DNA of 64,000 bases from Vogesella sp. XCS3. Lineage in GTDB: Bacteria; Pseudomonadota; Gammaproteobacteria; Burkholderiales; Chromobacteriaceae. Shown piece by piece: positions 44,015 through 51,935 of this stretch. The translations under genes and the position numbers were made by a program. The number at the start of each line of letters is the position of its first letter. Positions within the stretch are counted from its first letter, which is position 1. Location: NCBI RefSeq assembly GCF_020616155.1, contig NZ_CP085530.1, positions 1,053,501 through 1,117,500 on the forward strand, read 5' to 3'. The notes under the pieces are model-generated. The model worked only from the letters and a program-made list of their open reading frames with translations. It made no database searches and had not been told where the DNA came from.

Positions 44015-44049
44015 GCAAAAGCCCTGCTGCGGGGCAACAGGGCTTTTGC
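44015..44049 (-). terminator. terminator of the TetR-controlled acyl-CoA unit
   Basis: A 12-bp stem (GCAAAAGCCCTG and its complement) with an 11-nt loop, 30 bp past the crotonase stop. A repeat copy (44056) sits between the stop and the hairpin. Confidence 0.8.
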
Positions 44050-44078
44050 TGTGATGCGGCCAACCTTCCGGCGTGCAT

Positions 44079-44891
44079 TTAATCGCGATACACCGCTGGC
44101 TGGCCCGTGACGGCAGCCATCACGGCCAGCTGGATATCCTCGGACATCAGCATGGCAGCGTTCCAGTTGGCCACGTGATTCAGGCCATCGGCCACGCTGT
44201 GGTCGCGGCTGTAATTGAGTACTTCTTTTGTACCCTGTACCGCCAGCGGCGACTTGGCGGCAATGGCCGTGGCCATGTCCATGGCGGTAGCCAGTACAGC
44301 GGCAGCATCCGGCAGTACGCGGTTGACCAGGTGCATACGCTCGGCGTCAGCCGCTTTCACGTCGCGCGCCGTCAGCGCCATTTCGCGGGCATTGCCCTCA
44401 CCCACCACCCGGCCCAGGCGCTGCAGCGTACCCACGTCGGCCACCATGCCTACATCTACCTCGCGCACACTGAACACGGCGTTCTCGGCAGCCAGGCGGA
44501 TATCTGCGGCCAACACGATGTCCAGTGCACCGCCGACACAGGCACCATGAATGGCGGCAATCACCGGCTTGCGGCATAGCTCCAGGCTGCTGACATTGGC
44601 TTGCAGGCCCAGAATGATGCGGCGCAGCTTGTCGCGCTTGCGGGCTTCGCAGTCTTCCTCGATGGCATTTTGCATGTTCATCAGCATGGACAGGTCAATG
44701 CCGGCACAGAAATGCTTGCCATTGCCGGACAGCACCACGGCGCGCACGCCAGGCTCGGCATCGCACCACTCCATGGCCTGCTGCAGCTCTTGCCACATGG
44801 TTTCGTTCAGCGAGTTGGCCTTGTCCGGGCGGTTCAGCGCCACGTGCGCCACCGCGCCGTGTTGCGTCAGCTGCAAGGTGGTGTAGCTCAT
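44079..44891 (-). CDS. crotonase-family protein, dienoyl-CoA isomerase-like
   Basis: A 270-residue enoyl-CoA hydratase/isomerase. Oxyanion-hole segments are GKHFCAGIDLSML (about residues 58-70) and HGACVGGALDIVLAAD (about 115-130). The stretch REVDVGMVADVGTLQRLG, with Asp146 and Asp152, resembles the delta3,5-delta2,4-dienoyl-CoA isomerase (ECH1) subgroup more than plain hydratases. It probably helps degrade unsaturated fatty acids. Its ATG is 2 bp after the thioesterase-like gene, so the two are coupled. The reaction is inferred from these residues. Confidence 0.88.
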   Translation of the reverse strand: MSYTTLQLTQHGAVAHVALNRPDKANSLNETMWQELQQAMEWCDAEPGVRAVVLSGNGKHFCAGIDLSMLMNMQNAIEEDCEARKRDKLRRIILGLQANVSSLELCRKPVIAAIHGACVGGALDIVLAADIRLAAENAVFSVREVDVGMVADVGTLQRLGRVVGEGNAREMALTARDVKAADAERMHLVNRVLPDAAAVLATAMDMATAIAAKSPLAVQGTKEVLNYSRDHSVADGLNHVANWNAAMLMSEDIQLAVMAAVTGQPAVYRD

Positions 44892-44893
44892 GC

Positions 44894-45397
44894 TCAGGCC
44901 TCCTTGCGCTTCTTGGGCACCCAGGCCCACACCATTTCACACACGATGGGCGATTCGCCGGACTCGTCGGTCACCACCACGTCCACCAGCACATCGCCTT
45001 TATCCTCCACAAACATGCGCTGCACCTGCTCGGCGTTCAGCGTGGCAACGGCACGCATATCGCCCTGGGCACGCTTGTAATAGCTGACTTTCATCGACTT
45101 GAGCAGCATCAGTTTGTCGTCCGGCACGTTCATGCCCACCACAAAACCCGACGCCGTTTCGGCTAGCAGCGCCATGGCGGCGGCGTGCAGGCCTTTAATG
45201 TGGTTTTGTACTTTTTTGCGGTTTTTGACGCTCACCACCATGCGTTCGCGGCCAACCTCCTCGAATACCAGGCCGGCGGTACCCAGAAACGGTACAAATT
45301 TGCCGAACATGCGGGTAATGACCCAGGAACGCATACCGGCCGGCAGGCTGGCGGTTTTGTCCACCATACGGCACATACTGTTTTTTGCTGTTGTCAT
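44894..45397 (-). CDS. DUF4442 hotdog-fold thioesterase-like protein
   Basis: A 167-residue hotdog-fold protein of the DUF4442 family, putative acyl-CoA thioesterase. The central KNRKKVQNHIKGLHAAAMALLAET segment corresponds to the long hotdog helix, and VSYYKRAQGDMRAVA to a core strand. It lies between the tetR-type gene and the crotonase. The substrate is not known. A repeat copy lies at 45248. Confidence 0.87.
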   Translation of the reverse strand: MTTAKNSMCRMVDKTASLPAGMRSWVITRMFGKFVPFLGTAGLVFEEVGRERMVVSVKNRKKVQNHIKGLHAAAMALLAETASGFVVGMNVPDDKLMLLKSMKVSYYKRAQGDMRAVATLNAEQVQRMFVEDKGDVLVDVVVTDESGESPIVCEMVWAWVPKKRKEA

Positions 45398-45477
45398 GAT
45401 TGCCCTTCTCGTGTTGTCGATGGCTGCTCGGGCAGCCTTATAAACGGGGCGAGGGCTACAGCCCCCCGCCTCCTTGA

Positions 45478-46059
45478 TTACGCCTGCGCCATGCCCAGTA
45501 GCAGGCGAATTTGCTGCTTTACCTCGTCCAGCGCCGAGCCATCCAGCCGCGCCAGCTGCAGGCTACCCTGCATGGCAGCAAAAACGATGGTGCCCATACC
45601 CTCTGCCGTACCGACATAGTGCATGGCACCGGCCGCCTGGCCGCGGCGCACAATCTCGATGGCCCAGGCGCGCATTTCTTCTACAAAGCTGGCCGTGCAG
45701 TGGCGCATTTCCGGCGGTAGCGTGTGTAGCTCGGCCGACAGAATGCCGCTGGGGCAGATTTGCTGCTTGTCGTAATAGGTATCCGCCAGGTTGAAATAAC
45801 GCTCCAGCTGCAGCTGTGGTGACAGCTCGGCCTGCGCGGCCACATAGCGGGCAAAACGGCGGCGGTAACGCTCGATCAGCGCGACGCCCAGGTCGGTTTT
45901 CTTGGGAAAATGGTAGTGGATAGCGGCATTGCGCACCCCCAACTCACCGCTAATGTGTTGATAGCTAAAGGCATTGAACCCGCGCGAGAGCATCAGCACC
46001 TCGGCCAGGTCCAGGATTTTCTTGCGCGTATCGGTACGGGCATCGGTTTCAGGCTTCAT
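45478..46059 (-). CDS. TetR-family transcriptional repressor
   Basis: A 193-residue repressor. The N-terminal helix-turn-helix (about residues 9-55) includes LAEVLMLSRGFNAFSYQHISGELGVRNAAIHYHF, which is characteristic. The C-terminal helices form the ligand pocket. It heads the leftward unit with the DUF4442 and crotonase genes (80 bp gap), so it probably senses an acyl-CoA or related molecule. A well-formed palindrome 12 bp upstream of its ATG suggests autoregulation. Confidence 0.93.
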   Translation of the reverse strand: MKPETDARTDTRKKILDLAEVLMLSRGFNAFSYQHISGELGVRNAAIHYHFPKKTDLGVALIERYRRRFARYVAAQAELSPQLQLERYFNLADTYYDKQQICPSGILSAELHTLPPEMRHCTASFVEEMRAWAIEIVRRGQAAGAMHYVGTAEGMGTIVFAAMQGSLQLARLDGSALDEVKQQIRLLLGMAQA

Positions 46060-46071
46060 GCCGCGACTCTA

Positions 46072-46087
46072 CTTACTGGTCAGTAAG
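46072..46087. promoter_or_regulatory. TetR-type operator palindrome
   Basis: CTTACTG-GT-CAGTAAG is a 7+7 bp inverted repeat, typical of TetR-family operators. It lies 12 bp upstream of the TetR gene start and 89 bp upstream of dapF. Confidence 0.7.
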
Positions 46088-46176
46088 GTGTCAATGCAGC
46101 CACCGCAAGCCATGGACAGGCATGCCGAATACGTTATGATGGAGGCCAAATTGCCAGATGAGACGCGGTAAATTCA

Positions 46177-47007
46177 ATGAAACTCAAGTTCAGCAAAATG
46201 CACGGCCTGGGCAATGACTTTGTCGTCATTGATGGCGTAAGACAAACCGTCACCCTGACGGCCGATCGTTTACGCCAGCTGGGTGACCGCCATCTGGGTA
46301 TCGGTTTTGACCAGCTATTGCTGGTGGAGGCACCACAATCGCAGGAAAACGACTTCCGCTACCGTATCTTCAACAACGACGGCAGCGAAGTAGAACAATG
46401 CGGCAATGGCGCCCGCTGTTTCGTCAAGTTTGTTACCGAGCAGCGCCTGTCCAACAAGCGTGCTATTCGCGTGGAAACCGCCCGCGGGGTGATCGTGCCC
46501 GAGCTGGGCGAAGGTGGCCTCATTACGGTTGATATGGGTGCGCCGCGCTTTGCACCGCTGGAGATCCCGTTTCTGGCCGAGGGCGATGCCATCACCCACC
46601 CACTGCAAGTGGGCGACGAGTCCATCGACATCACTGTGGTTTCCATGGGGAACCCGCACGCGGTACAGGTAGTCAGCCATGTAGATACCGCACCGGTCAG
46701 CACCCAAGGCCCGCTGATCGAGCACCACAGCCGCTTCCCCGAGCGCGTCAACGCCGGTTTCATGCAGATCGTTGGCCGCAGTGAAATCCGCCTGCGCGTG
46801 TACGAGCGTGGCGCGGGCGAAACCCAGGCCTGCGGCACTGGCGCCTGCGCCGCCGTGGTAGCGGGCATACGCCGCGGCCTGCTGGACAACAAAGTCATGG
46901 TGCACACCCGTGGCGGCAGCCTGCAGATAGAGTGGCAAGGCAACGGCCAGCCGGTACGCATGACAGGCCCGGCCGTGACGGTGTTCACCGGCGAGATCGA
47001 AGTCTGA
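46177..47007 (+). CDS. dapF: diaminopimelate epimerase DapF
   Basis: A 276-residue enzyme interconverting LL- and meso-diaminopimelate for lysine and peptidoglycan synthesis. The two catalytic cysteines are in [12 protein letters not shown] (about residue 72) and [13 protein letters not shown] (about 218). The N-terminal [20 protein letters not shown] is diagnostic. It starts a dapF-DUF484-membrane protein operon. In many relatives xerC follows DUF484, but here it does not. Confidence 0.96.
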   Translation: MKLKFSKMHGLGNDFVVIDGVRQTVTLTADRLRQLGDRHLGIGFDQLLLVEAPQSQENDFRYRIFNNDGSEVEQCGNGARCFVKFVTEQRLSNKRAIRVETARGVIVPELGEGGLITVDMGAPRFAPLEIPFLAEGDAITHPLQVGDESIDITVVSMGNPHAVQVVSHVDTAPVSTQGPLIEHHSRFPERVNAGFMQIVGRSEIRLRVYERGAGETQACGTGACAAVVAGIRRGLLDNKVMVHTRGGSLQIEWQGNGQPVRMTGPAVTVFTGEIEV

Positions 47008-47099
47008 CCCGCCTGCGGCTGAGGCAGGTCAAGCCCGCCCGCGCAGGCCAGGTGTAAGGTATTTCACCCCGATACTGTTTATTGCAAAGGAGCGCTGTA

Positions 47100-47732
47100 G
47101 TGGATGCTGAAGCCGTTCTGGCCTATCTGGACGCCAACCCGGATTTTCTTTCCGGCCATGCCCAACGCTACGGCCTCAAGCCGGTACAAGACCGCGTGGT
47201 ATCGTTTGCCGACCGCCAGCTGCTGGACCTCAAAGACCGTAACCGCCAGCTGGAGGCCCGCCTGGCACAGCTGGTACGCCATGGCGAGCAAAACGACCAG
47301 ACGCTGGCTCGCACCCACAAGCTGAGCCTGGCACTGATGAAAGCGCTGACGCTATCAGAAGTGCACAGCGCCATCCTGCAAGTATTCTCCGAGCACTTCG
47401 GTCTGAACCGCGTAGCCGTCAGGCTGTGGCACGACGCGGCGGCCAACACCGAGCTGTACAACGCGCGCCAGGACGTACGCCTGCTGGCTGGCAATCTGTC
47501 CGCGCCCTACTGTGGCCCCTACGCCAACGACGAAATCATCAGCTGGTTTCCGGCTGTACCGGTACTGCAGTCGTTCGCCCAGCTGGCGCTACGCGAGGGC
47601 ACCGAGCCATTCGGCATGGTGGTGATCGCCAGCGATGACGCCCAGCGTTTCACCTTCGACATGCAGACCCACTATCTGGCACAGATGGGCGAGCTGATCT
47701 CGCTGGCCATGCTGCGCGCCCTGAAAGCATGA
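47100..47732 (+). CDS. DUF484 family GAF-like protein
   Basis: A 210-residue cytoplasmic protein of the DUF484 family, which has a GAF-like fold and unknown function. The N-terminal VLAYLDANPDFLSGHAQ and a coiled-coil stretch (about residues 40-70, LDLKDRNRQLEARLAQLV) are typical. The start is GTG 47100, with an AAAGGAG site 8-10 nt upstream. Its stop overlaps the next ATG. The gene commonly lies between dapF and xerC; only the dapF side is kept here. Confidence 0.9.
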   Translation: MDAEAVLAYLDANPDFLSGHAQRYGLKPVQDRVVSFADRQLLDLKDRNRQLEARLAQLVRHGEQNDQTLARTHKLSLALMKALTLSEVHSAILQVFSEHFGLNRVAVRLWHDAAANTELYNARQDVRLLAGNLSAPYCGPYANDEIISWFPAVPVLQSFAQLALREGTEPFGMVVIASDDAQRFTFDMQTHYLAQMGELISLAMLRALKA

Positions 47733-48292
47733 ACCCCACCCTGTCCAGCGCCCTGCTGCTATTACCGCTGGTGTTATACACCCTGCACGCCCTGTGGCGG
47801 CTGATTGCCAGCGACAGCCTGCCTGCCGTCATGAGCTTTGCCTTGGCTTACCTGACGCTGGGCCTGGTCTGCCGCCTGGCGCTGCCTGCACTCCCCATGG
47901 TGCCGGTATGGTTGCCTTTCCTCTACCCGTATGCCTGGGTAGGCGTAGGGGCGCTGCTACTGGCCATGGCCACGCTCAAGGTTGGCCGCAACGGGCTGAG
48001 GCTGGAAAGCATCCCGCCGATACTGAGCATTTATGTGCTGTCGCAGCTATGCATGCATGCCGGGGTACTGCTGCTGACCCCGCTGCTGTCCGGCCGCCCG
48101 GCGCAAGCCTACAGCATGCTGCCACCGCTGGTCGCCACCGGTGCTTACCTGATCTATCGCCTGTGCCTGAAGCTCTGCCGCCACCAGCCAGCCTTTTCCT
48201 GGCTGGCCGTGATGGTATCCACGCTGGCGGCACCGCTGCTGCTGGGCTGGATGGCCGAGCTCAGCGTACCGCTGATGTTGCGGCATTTCTGA
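47729..48292 (+). CDS. multi-pass membrane protein of unknown function
   Basis: A 187-residue protein with about six hydrophobic helices and short loops. I do not recognise the family. It overlaps the DUF484 stop by an ATGA and so is coupled to it. A copy of the repeat lies at 47980. Its natural terminator appears to have been split by the inserted element just downstream. Confidence 0.72.
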   Translation: MNPTLSSALLLLPLVLYTLHALWRLIASDSLPAVMSFALAYLTLGLVCRLALPALPMVPVWLPFLYPYAWVGVGALLLAMATLKVGRNGLRLESIPPILSIYVLSQLCMHAGVLLLTPLLSGRPAQAYSMLPPLVATGAYLIYRLCLKLCRHQPAFSWLAVMVSTLAAPLLLGWMAELSVPLMLRHF

Positions 48293-48332
48293 GGCAATTC
48301 CAGCCATGAAAAAACCCGCCAACCGGCGCAAT

Positions 48333-48367
48333 GCCCGTCAGTTAACGCTGACTGGCGTTTTTTTGAT
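48333..48367 (+). terminator. terminator near the left end of the MITE-like element
   Basis: A 9-bp stem with one mismatch (GCCCGTCAG/CTGACTGGC), followed by G and seven T. It could replace the split terminator for the upstream gene. Confidence 0.7.
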
Positions 48368-48398
48368 TAGAGGTTTGTTGCGTTGAAGTAAGCTAGTG

Positions 48399-48475
48399 TG
48401 TCCGCGATGCGGACAATGTTTACATGCCGGTTCCGCCCGGCAAACGGGAAAGGGGGCGGATTGCCGCCCCCTTTT
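48399..48475 (+). other. cluster of hairpins inside the element, possible structured RNA
   Basis: Three consecutive stems: TGTCCGC/GCGGACA with a GAT loop (48399-48415), GCCGG/CCGGC (48426-48441), and a strong AAAGGGGGCGG hairpin with four T (48449-48475). The order of stems then terminator resembles a small RNA, but no clear promoter was found. Confidence 0.4.
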
Positions 48476-48734
48476 CATTCCCCCGCAACCCGGGGCTGCT
48501 CGAAACCCCGTCCAAAACGGCACGCCCCAGGCGCCGCCGAACTCGCTCCTCGCTAACGGCTCGGAGCTCAAACAAATCGGCGTCTTAAAACCTGGGACGC
48601 ACCATTTTGGCCGGCTCGCGCCAACGGGATGGGGCGCCGCACTCACGCCTTACCAATTGATGGCCAAGTACATTCGACTAACTGACTAGCATTAGCCAAC
48701 TGGCGGGTTTTTCCATGCCTGGGCGGCAACACCA

Positions 48735-49187
48735 TCAGGCTGCTGGGGCTTTCAGCACGCTGCCGTCAGCATCCAGCACGGTCAGGCTTACCGGAATCGC
48801 GGCAGCCACACTCTGCGTTACCGTGCAGAAGTCTTCAAAGGTATCCAGCAAGCGCGCCAGCTGTGCCTGGCCGGCAGCCGGCGTCCCGCAGTGCAGCGTC
48901 ACCGCGATGCCCAGCACCCGCAGGCGGTTTTGCCCATTGCGGCCAATCTCCGCGCTGGCCTCGCAGCTCAGCGGCTCCAGGTTGATACGATACTTGCGCG
49001 CGGCAAACAGCAAGCTGGCCGTCAGGCAGTTCGCCACTGCACCAACCAATAGCTGCGATGGCGAGGGGCCGGTATCACCACCCAGCGGCGCCGGCTCGTC
49101 GGTCAGCAGTGCATGGCCACCATCGAAATGGTTGTCGAAGCGGTAGTTTTCCAGCTGTGTCAGCGTGACACGGGCATTGCCAGACAT
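48735..49187 (-). CDS. OsmC/Ohr-family protein
   Basis: A 150-residue OsmC-type protein, probably a thiol-dependent peroxidase for organic hydroperoxides. The two redox cysteines are in AVANCLTASLLF (about residue 54) and FEDFCTVTQSV (about 119). GGDTGPSPSQLLVGA is the family core. It is the last gene of the leftward pheA unit, 14 bp after the DAHP synthase. Its downstream terminator is disrupted by the inserted element. Confidence 0.92.
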   Translation of the reverse strand: MSGNARVTLTQLENYRFDNHFDGGHALLTDEPAPLGGDTGPSPSQLLVGAVANCLTASLLFAARKYRINLEPLSCEASAEIGRNGQNRLRVLGIAVTLHCGTPAAGQAQLARLLDTFEDFCTVTQSVAAAIPVSLTVLDADGSVLKAPAA

Positions 49188-49201
49188 GTGCTCTCCTTAC
49201 C

Positions 49202-50218
49202 TTACAGCGTGCGCCCCACCACGGCCGCCAATGGCCGCAGCGTCGCCAGCAGTTCATCCAGTGCATCTGGGGTAATAGCCTGCTCGGCATCACACCAGGC
49301 TTGCTGCGGGTTGTCGTGTACTTCCAGCAGCAGGCCATCAGCCCCCGCCGCGATAGCCGCGCAGGCTAGCGGCGCTACCAGGCTGGAGCGGCCACCGGCG
49401 TGGCTGGGGTCGACCAGCACCGGCAGGTGGGTTTCTCGCTTTAACAGCGGTATGGCGCTGATGTCCAGCGCGTGGCGGCTGGCGGTATCGAAGCTGCGGA
49501 TGCCGCGCTCGCAGAACACGATGTTGTGGTTGCCGCCCACCGCGATGTACTCGGCAGCCATCAGCCACTCGCTCAGGGTAGAAGCCACACCGCGGTGCAG
49601 CAGCACCGGCTTGTTGATGCGGCCAACCTCTTTCAGCAGCTCCACGTTCTGCATATTGCGCGGGCCGATCTGGATCACGTCCACGTCGTACGCCAGAAAG
49701 GTATCCAGCTGGCGCACATCCAGCAGCTCGCTCACCATCGGCATGGCCTGGCTACGCGCAGCCTGCTGCAAGTAGTCCAGCCCCGCCTCGCCCACACCCT
49801 GAAAAGCATACGGACTGGTACGCGGCTTGTAGGCCCCGCCACGCAGCAACCCGACACCACTGCGGCGCAGGCGGGTAGCCAGTGCCTGCATTTGCCCGGC
49901 GCTTTCGATGGCACTGGGGCCGGCAATCAGCTGGATGGCGCTGCCGCCTAGCTGCACGCCACGCACCGACACCACGCTATTGTCCGGTTTGACTTCGCGC
50001 GAGACGATGCGGTAGTCCTTCAGCACACGAATAGCACGCTCCACGCCAGGCATGGTTTCGAACATGTCGGCAGACAGCACACGCTCGTCACCCACGGCGC
50101 CGATAATGGTGCGCTCGGTACCGCGCGACAGGTGTTCGGCCAAGCCGGCGGCGCGAATCTTGGCCACCACCGCATCGATATCGGCAGGGTTGGCCCGGCC
50201 GTGCATTACGATAATCAT
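49202..50218 (-). CDS. 3-deoxy-7-phosphoheptulonate (DAHP) synthase, type I-beta, Ser at the metal Cys position
   Basis: A 338-residue DAHP synthase, first enzyme of the shikimate pathway (PEP plus erythrose 4-phosphate). An N-terminal ferredoxin-like regulatory domain (about residues 1-70) precedes the barrel, as in the Thermotoga enzyme. GGAYKPRTSPYAFQG, LLEVHDNPQQAW and VDPSHAGGRSS are conserved. The cysteine that normally coordinates the metal (AGPC) is Ser102 (codon AGT) here; the Glu, His and Asp ligands are kept. It may be metal-relaxed, or a paralogue with altered activity. It sits next to pheA. Confidence 0.9.
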   Translation of the reverse strand: MIIVMHGRANPADIDAVVAKIRAAGLAEHLSRGTERTIIGAVGDERVLSADMFETMPGVERAIRVLKDYRIVSREVKPDNSVVSVRGVQLGGSAIQLIAGPSAIESAGQMQALATRLRRSGVGLLRGGAYKPRTSPYAFQGVGEAGLDYLQQAARSQAMPMVSELLDVRQLDTFLAYDVDVIQIGPRNMQNVELLKEVGRINKPVLLHRGVASTLSEWLMAAEYIAVGGNHNIVFCERGIRSFDTASRHALDISAIPLLKRETHLPVLVDPSHAGGRSSLVAPLACAAIAAGADGLLLEVHDNPQQAWCDAEQAITPDALDELLATLRPLAAVVGRTL

Positions 50219-50230
50219 GCCGCGCTCCGG

Positions 50231-50818
50231 CTAGATGTTGTCATGCGACAGCCATTTGCCCTCGGGCGCGCCGCGGTAGTGGTTCATGGCGTCCAGCAGG
50301 TCGGGCAGATTATCTGCCACCACAAACAGCGCCAGGTGGCTTTCGCGCACAAAGCCTTCGTTAACGCCATGTTTCACCATGGCCAGCAGCGGGTCGAAGA
50401 AGCCATCCACATTCAAGAGACCAATGGGCTTGCTGTGTACCGACAACTGGGCCCAGGTCAGCATTTCAAACAGCTCGTCGTAGGTGCCGAAGCCACCTGG
50501 CAAAGCGATAAAGCCGCCAGACAGGTCTTCCATCAGCGCCTTGCGCTCGTGCATGGTTTGCGTGACATGCAGCTCGGACAGGCCGTGGTGCGCTACTTCT
50601 TTTTCTTTCAGAAAACCCGGGATCACGCCTACCACACGGCCGCCAGCGGCCAGCGCCGCATCGGCGGCCTCGCCCATCAGGCCGATATTGCCACCGCCGT
50701 ATACCAGGGTAATGGCGCGGGCGGCCAAGGTACGGCCCAGCTCTTGCGCCGCGTGGGTATAGGCCAGGCGGATGCCACTATTGGAGCCGCAAAACAGACA
50801 AACGGATTGGATACTCAT
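50231..50818 (-). CDS. LOG-family (TIGR00730) nucleotide phosphoribohydrolase
   Basis: A 195-residue Rossmann-fold protein of the LOG family, members of which release cytokinin-type or other bases from nucleoside monophosphates. The signature PGGFGTYDELFEMLTW (about residues 105-120) and GGGNIGLMGEAADAAL are present, and the catalytic Arg is in MHERKALMED. It lies between pheA and the DAHP synthase on the same strand. The physiological substrate in bacteria is not settled. Confidence 0.92.
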   Translation of the reverse strand: MSIQSVCLFCGSNSGIRLAYTHAAQELGRTLAARAITLVYGGGNIGLMGEAADAALAAGGRVVGVIPGFLKEKEVAHHGLSELHVTQTMHERKALMEDLSGGFIALPGGFGTYDELFEMLTWAQLSVHSKPIGLLNVDGFFDPLLAMVKHGVNEGFVRESHLALFVVADNLPDLLDAMNHYRGAPEGKWLSHDNI

Positions 50819-50858
50819 GGCTTGCTTTCTATCGGGCCACCAGGCGGCAGCCCAGTCA

Positions 50859-51932
50859 TTACAGTACGGCTTGCGGGTAGGCACCCAGCACTTTGACAAA
50901 CGACGTGCGCTCGCCCAGGCCTTTCAGTGCCTGCGCGATATTGTCGCTGCTGTGGTGGCCTTCCATATCGATAAAGAACACATAGTCCCATAGCCCGGCA
51001 CGCGACGGGCGCGACTCGAACTTGGTCATGGAGACACCGTTGGCCGCAAGCGGCTCCAGCAGCGAGTGCACCGCGCCCGGGCGGTTTGGCGCCGACACGA
51101 TAATGGAGGTTTTGTCTTGTGCAGTCTGGCCGACTTCCTGATGGCCCAGCACCAGGAAGCGCGTGGTGTTATTGGGCTCGTCTTCGATATTCTCGGCCAG
51201 CTTGGCCAGGCTGTAACGCTCGGCAGCGGCCTGGCCGGCGATAGCGGCGCAGTCGGCGTCTTCTGCGGCCAACCTGGCCGCTTCGGCATTACTGGCCACC
51301 GAAATGCGCTCTACATGCGCCGGCAGGTTTTTGTTCAGCCATTCGTGGCACTGCGCCAGCGCCTGGGCGTGGGCGTATACGCGACGGATGCCGTCCATGG
51401 CAGGAGTTTTGCGCAGCAGGTGGTGGTGGATGCGCAGCACCACTTCACCACAAATTTTCAGCGGGGTGCTTACCATCAAGTCCAGCGTGCGGCCCACGGC
51501 GCCTTCGGTGGAGTTTTCTACCGGCGCCACCACGTAGTCCAGTTGGCGCGACTCTACCAGGCGGAAGGCCTCGTCGATGGACGCACAGGCCACCGTGCGG
51601 GCGGCATGGCCGAAATGTTTGAGCGTAGCGAGCTGGGTAAAGCTGCCCTCCGGCCCCAGGTAGGCAATGGACAATGGCTTTTCCAGTGCCAGGCATTCCG
51701 ACATGATTTCGCGGAACAGGCGCGCTACCGACTCGCCCGGCAGCGGGCCGGGGTTCAGCGTCTTGATGCGGCGCAGCACCTGTGCTTCGCGCTCGGGGCG
51801 GTAGATAATGCCGCCACCCTTGATTTCGCCGATGTCACGCGCGTGCTGCGCGCGCTGGTTGAGAAGATGCAGGATATCGACGTCAATCTGGTCGATAGCG
51901 TCACGATGGAGCTTGAGGAGGTCTTCAGACAC
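50859..51932 (-). CDS. pheA: bifunctional chorismate mutase/prephenate dehydratase PheA
   Basis: A 357-residue P-protein for phenylalanine synthesis. The N-terminal chorismate mutase (about residues 1-85; RDAIDQIDVDILHLLNQRA) is followed by prephenate dehydratase (about 90-270; YLGPEGSFTQLA, VAPVENSTEGAV, NTTRFLVLG). The C-terminal ACT domain (about 283-355) has ESRPSR for Phe feedback. The length is normal. Downstream genes on the strand are LOG, DAHP synthase and OsmC; upstream lies an O-methyltransferase gene (3 bp gap). Confidence 0.96.
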   Translation of the reverse strand: MSEDLLKLHRDAIDQIDVDILHLLNQRAQHARDIGEIKGGGIIYRPEREAQVLRRIKTLNPGPLPGESVARLFREIMSECLALEKPLSIAYLGPEGSFTQLATLKHFGHAARTVACASIDEAFRLVESRQLDYVVAPVENSTEGAVGRTLDLMVSTPLKICGEVVLRIHHHLLRKTPAMDGIRRVYAHAQALAQCHEWLNKNLPAHVERISVASNAEAARLAAEDADCAAIAGQAAAERYSLAKLAENIEDEPNNTTRFLVLGHQEVGQTAQDKTSIIVSAPNRPGAVHSLLEPLAANGVSMTKFESRPSRAGLWDYVFFIDMEGHHSSDNIAQALKGLGERTSFVKVLGAYPQAVL

Positions 51933-51935
51933 GAT

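Larger units (their letters stand above)
48324..48694. mobile_element. 371-bp MITE-like element with terminal inverted repeats
   Basis: The element is flanked by GCCAAC on both sides (48318-48323 and 48695-48700), a likely 6-bp target duplication. Near its ends, AATGCCCGTCAGTTA (48330-48344) and TAACTGACTAGCATT (48679-48693) match as inverted repeats at 13 of 15 positions. It encodes no transposase; the frames inside do not look like proteins. It carries two hairpin terminators and other stems. No second copy occurs in this window. Confidence 0.65.
48309..48712. terminator. terminator hairpin split into two halves by an insertion
   Basis: The left half A6-CCCGCC lies at 48309-48320 and the right half TGGCGGGTTTTT at 48701-48712. 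Joined across one GCCAAC they make A5-CCCGCCA, AC, TGGCGGG-T5, nearly the same hairpin as the one at 1941-1966. It would have served the membrane protein gene and the convergent OsmC gene. Confidence 0.75.

Noticed and set aside
48338..48689. Two frames of about 100 codons on opposite strands inside the inserted element
   Set aside because: Both cross strong hairpin terminators, lack ribosome sites and show no protein-like pattern, so I treat the element as non-coding.
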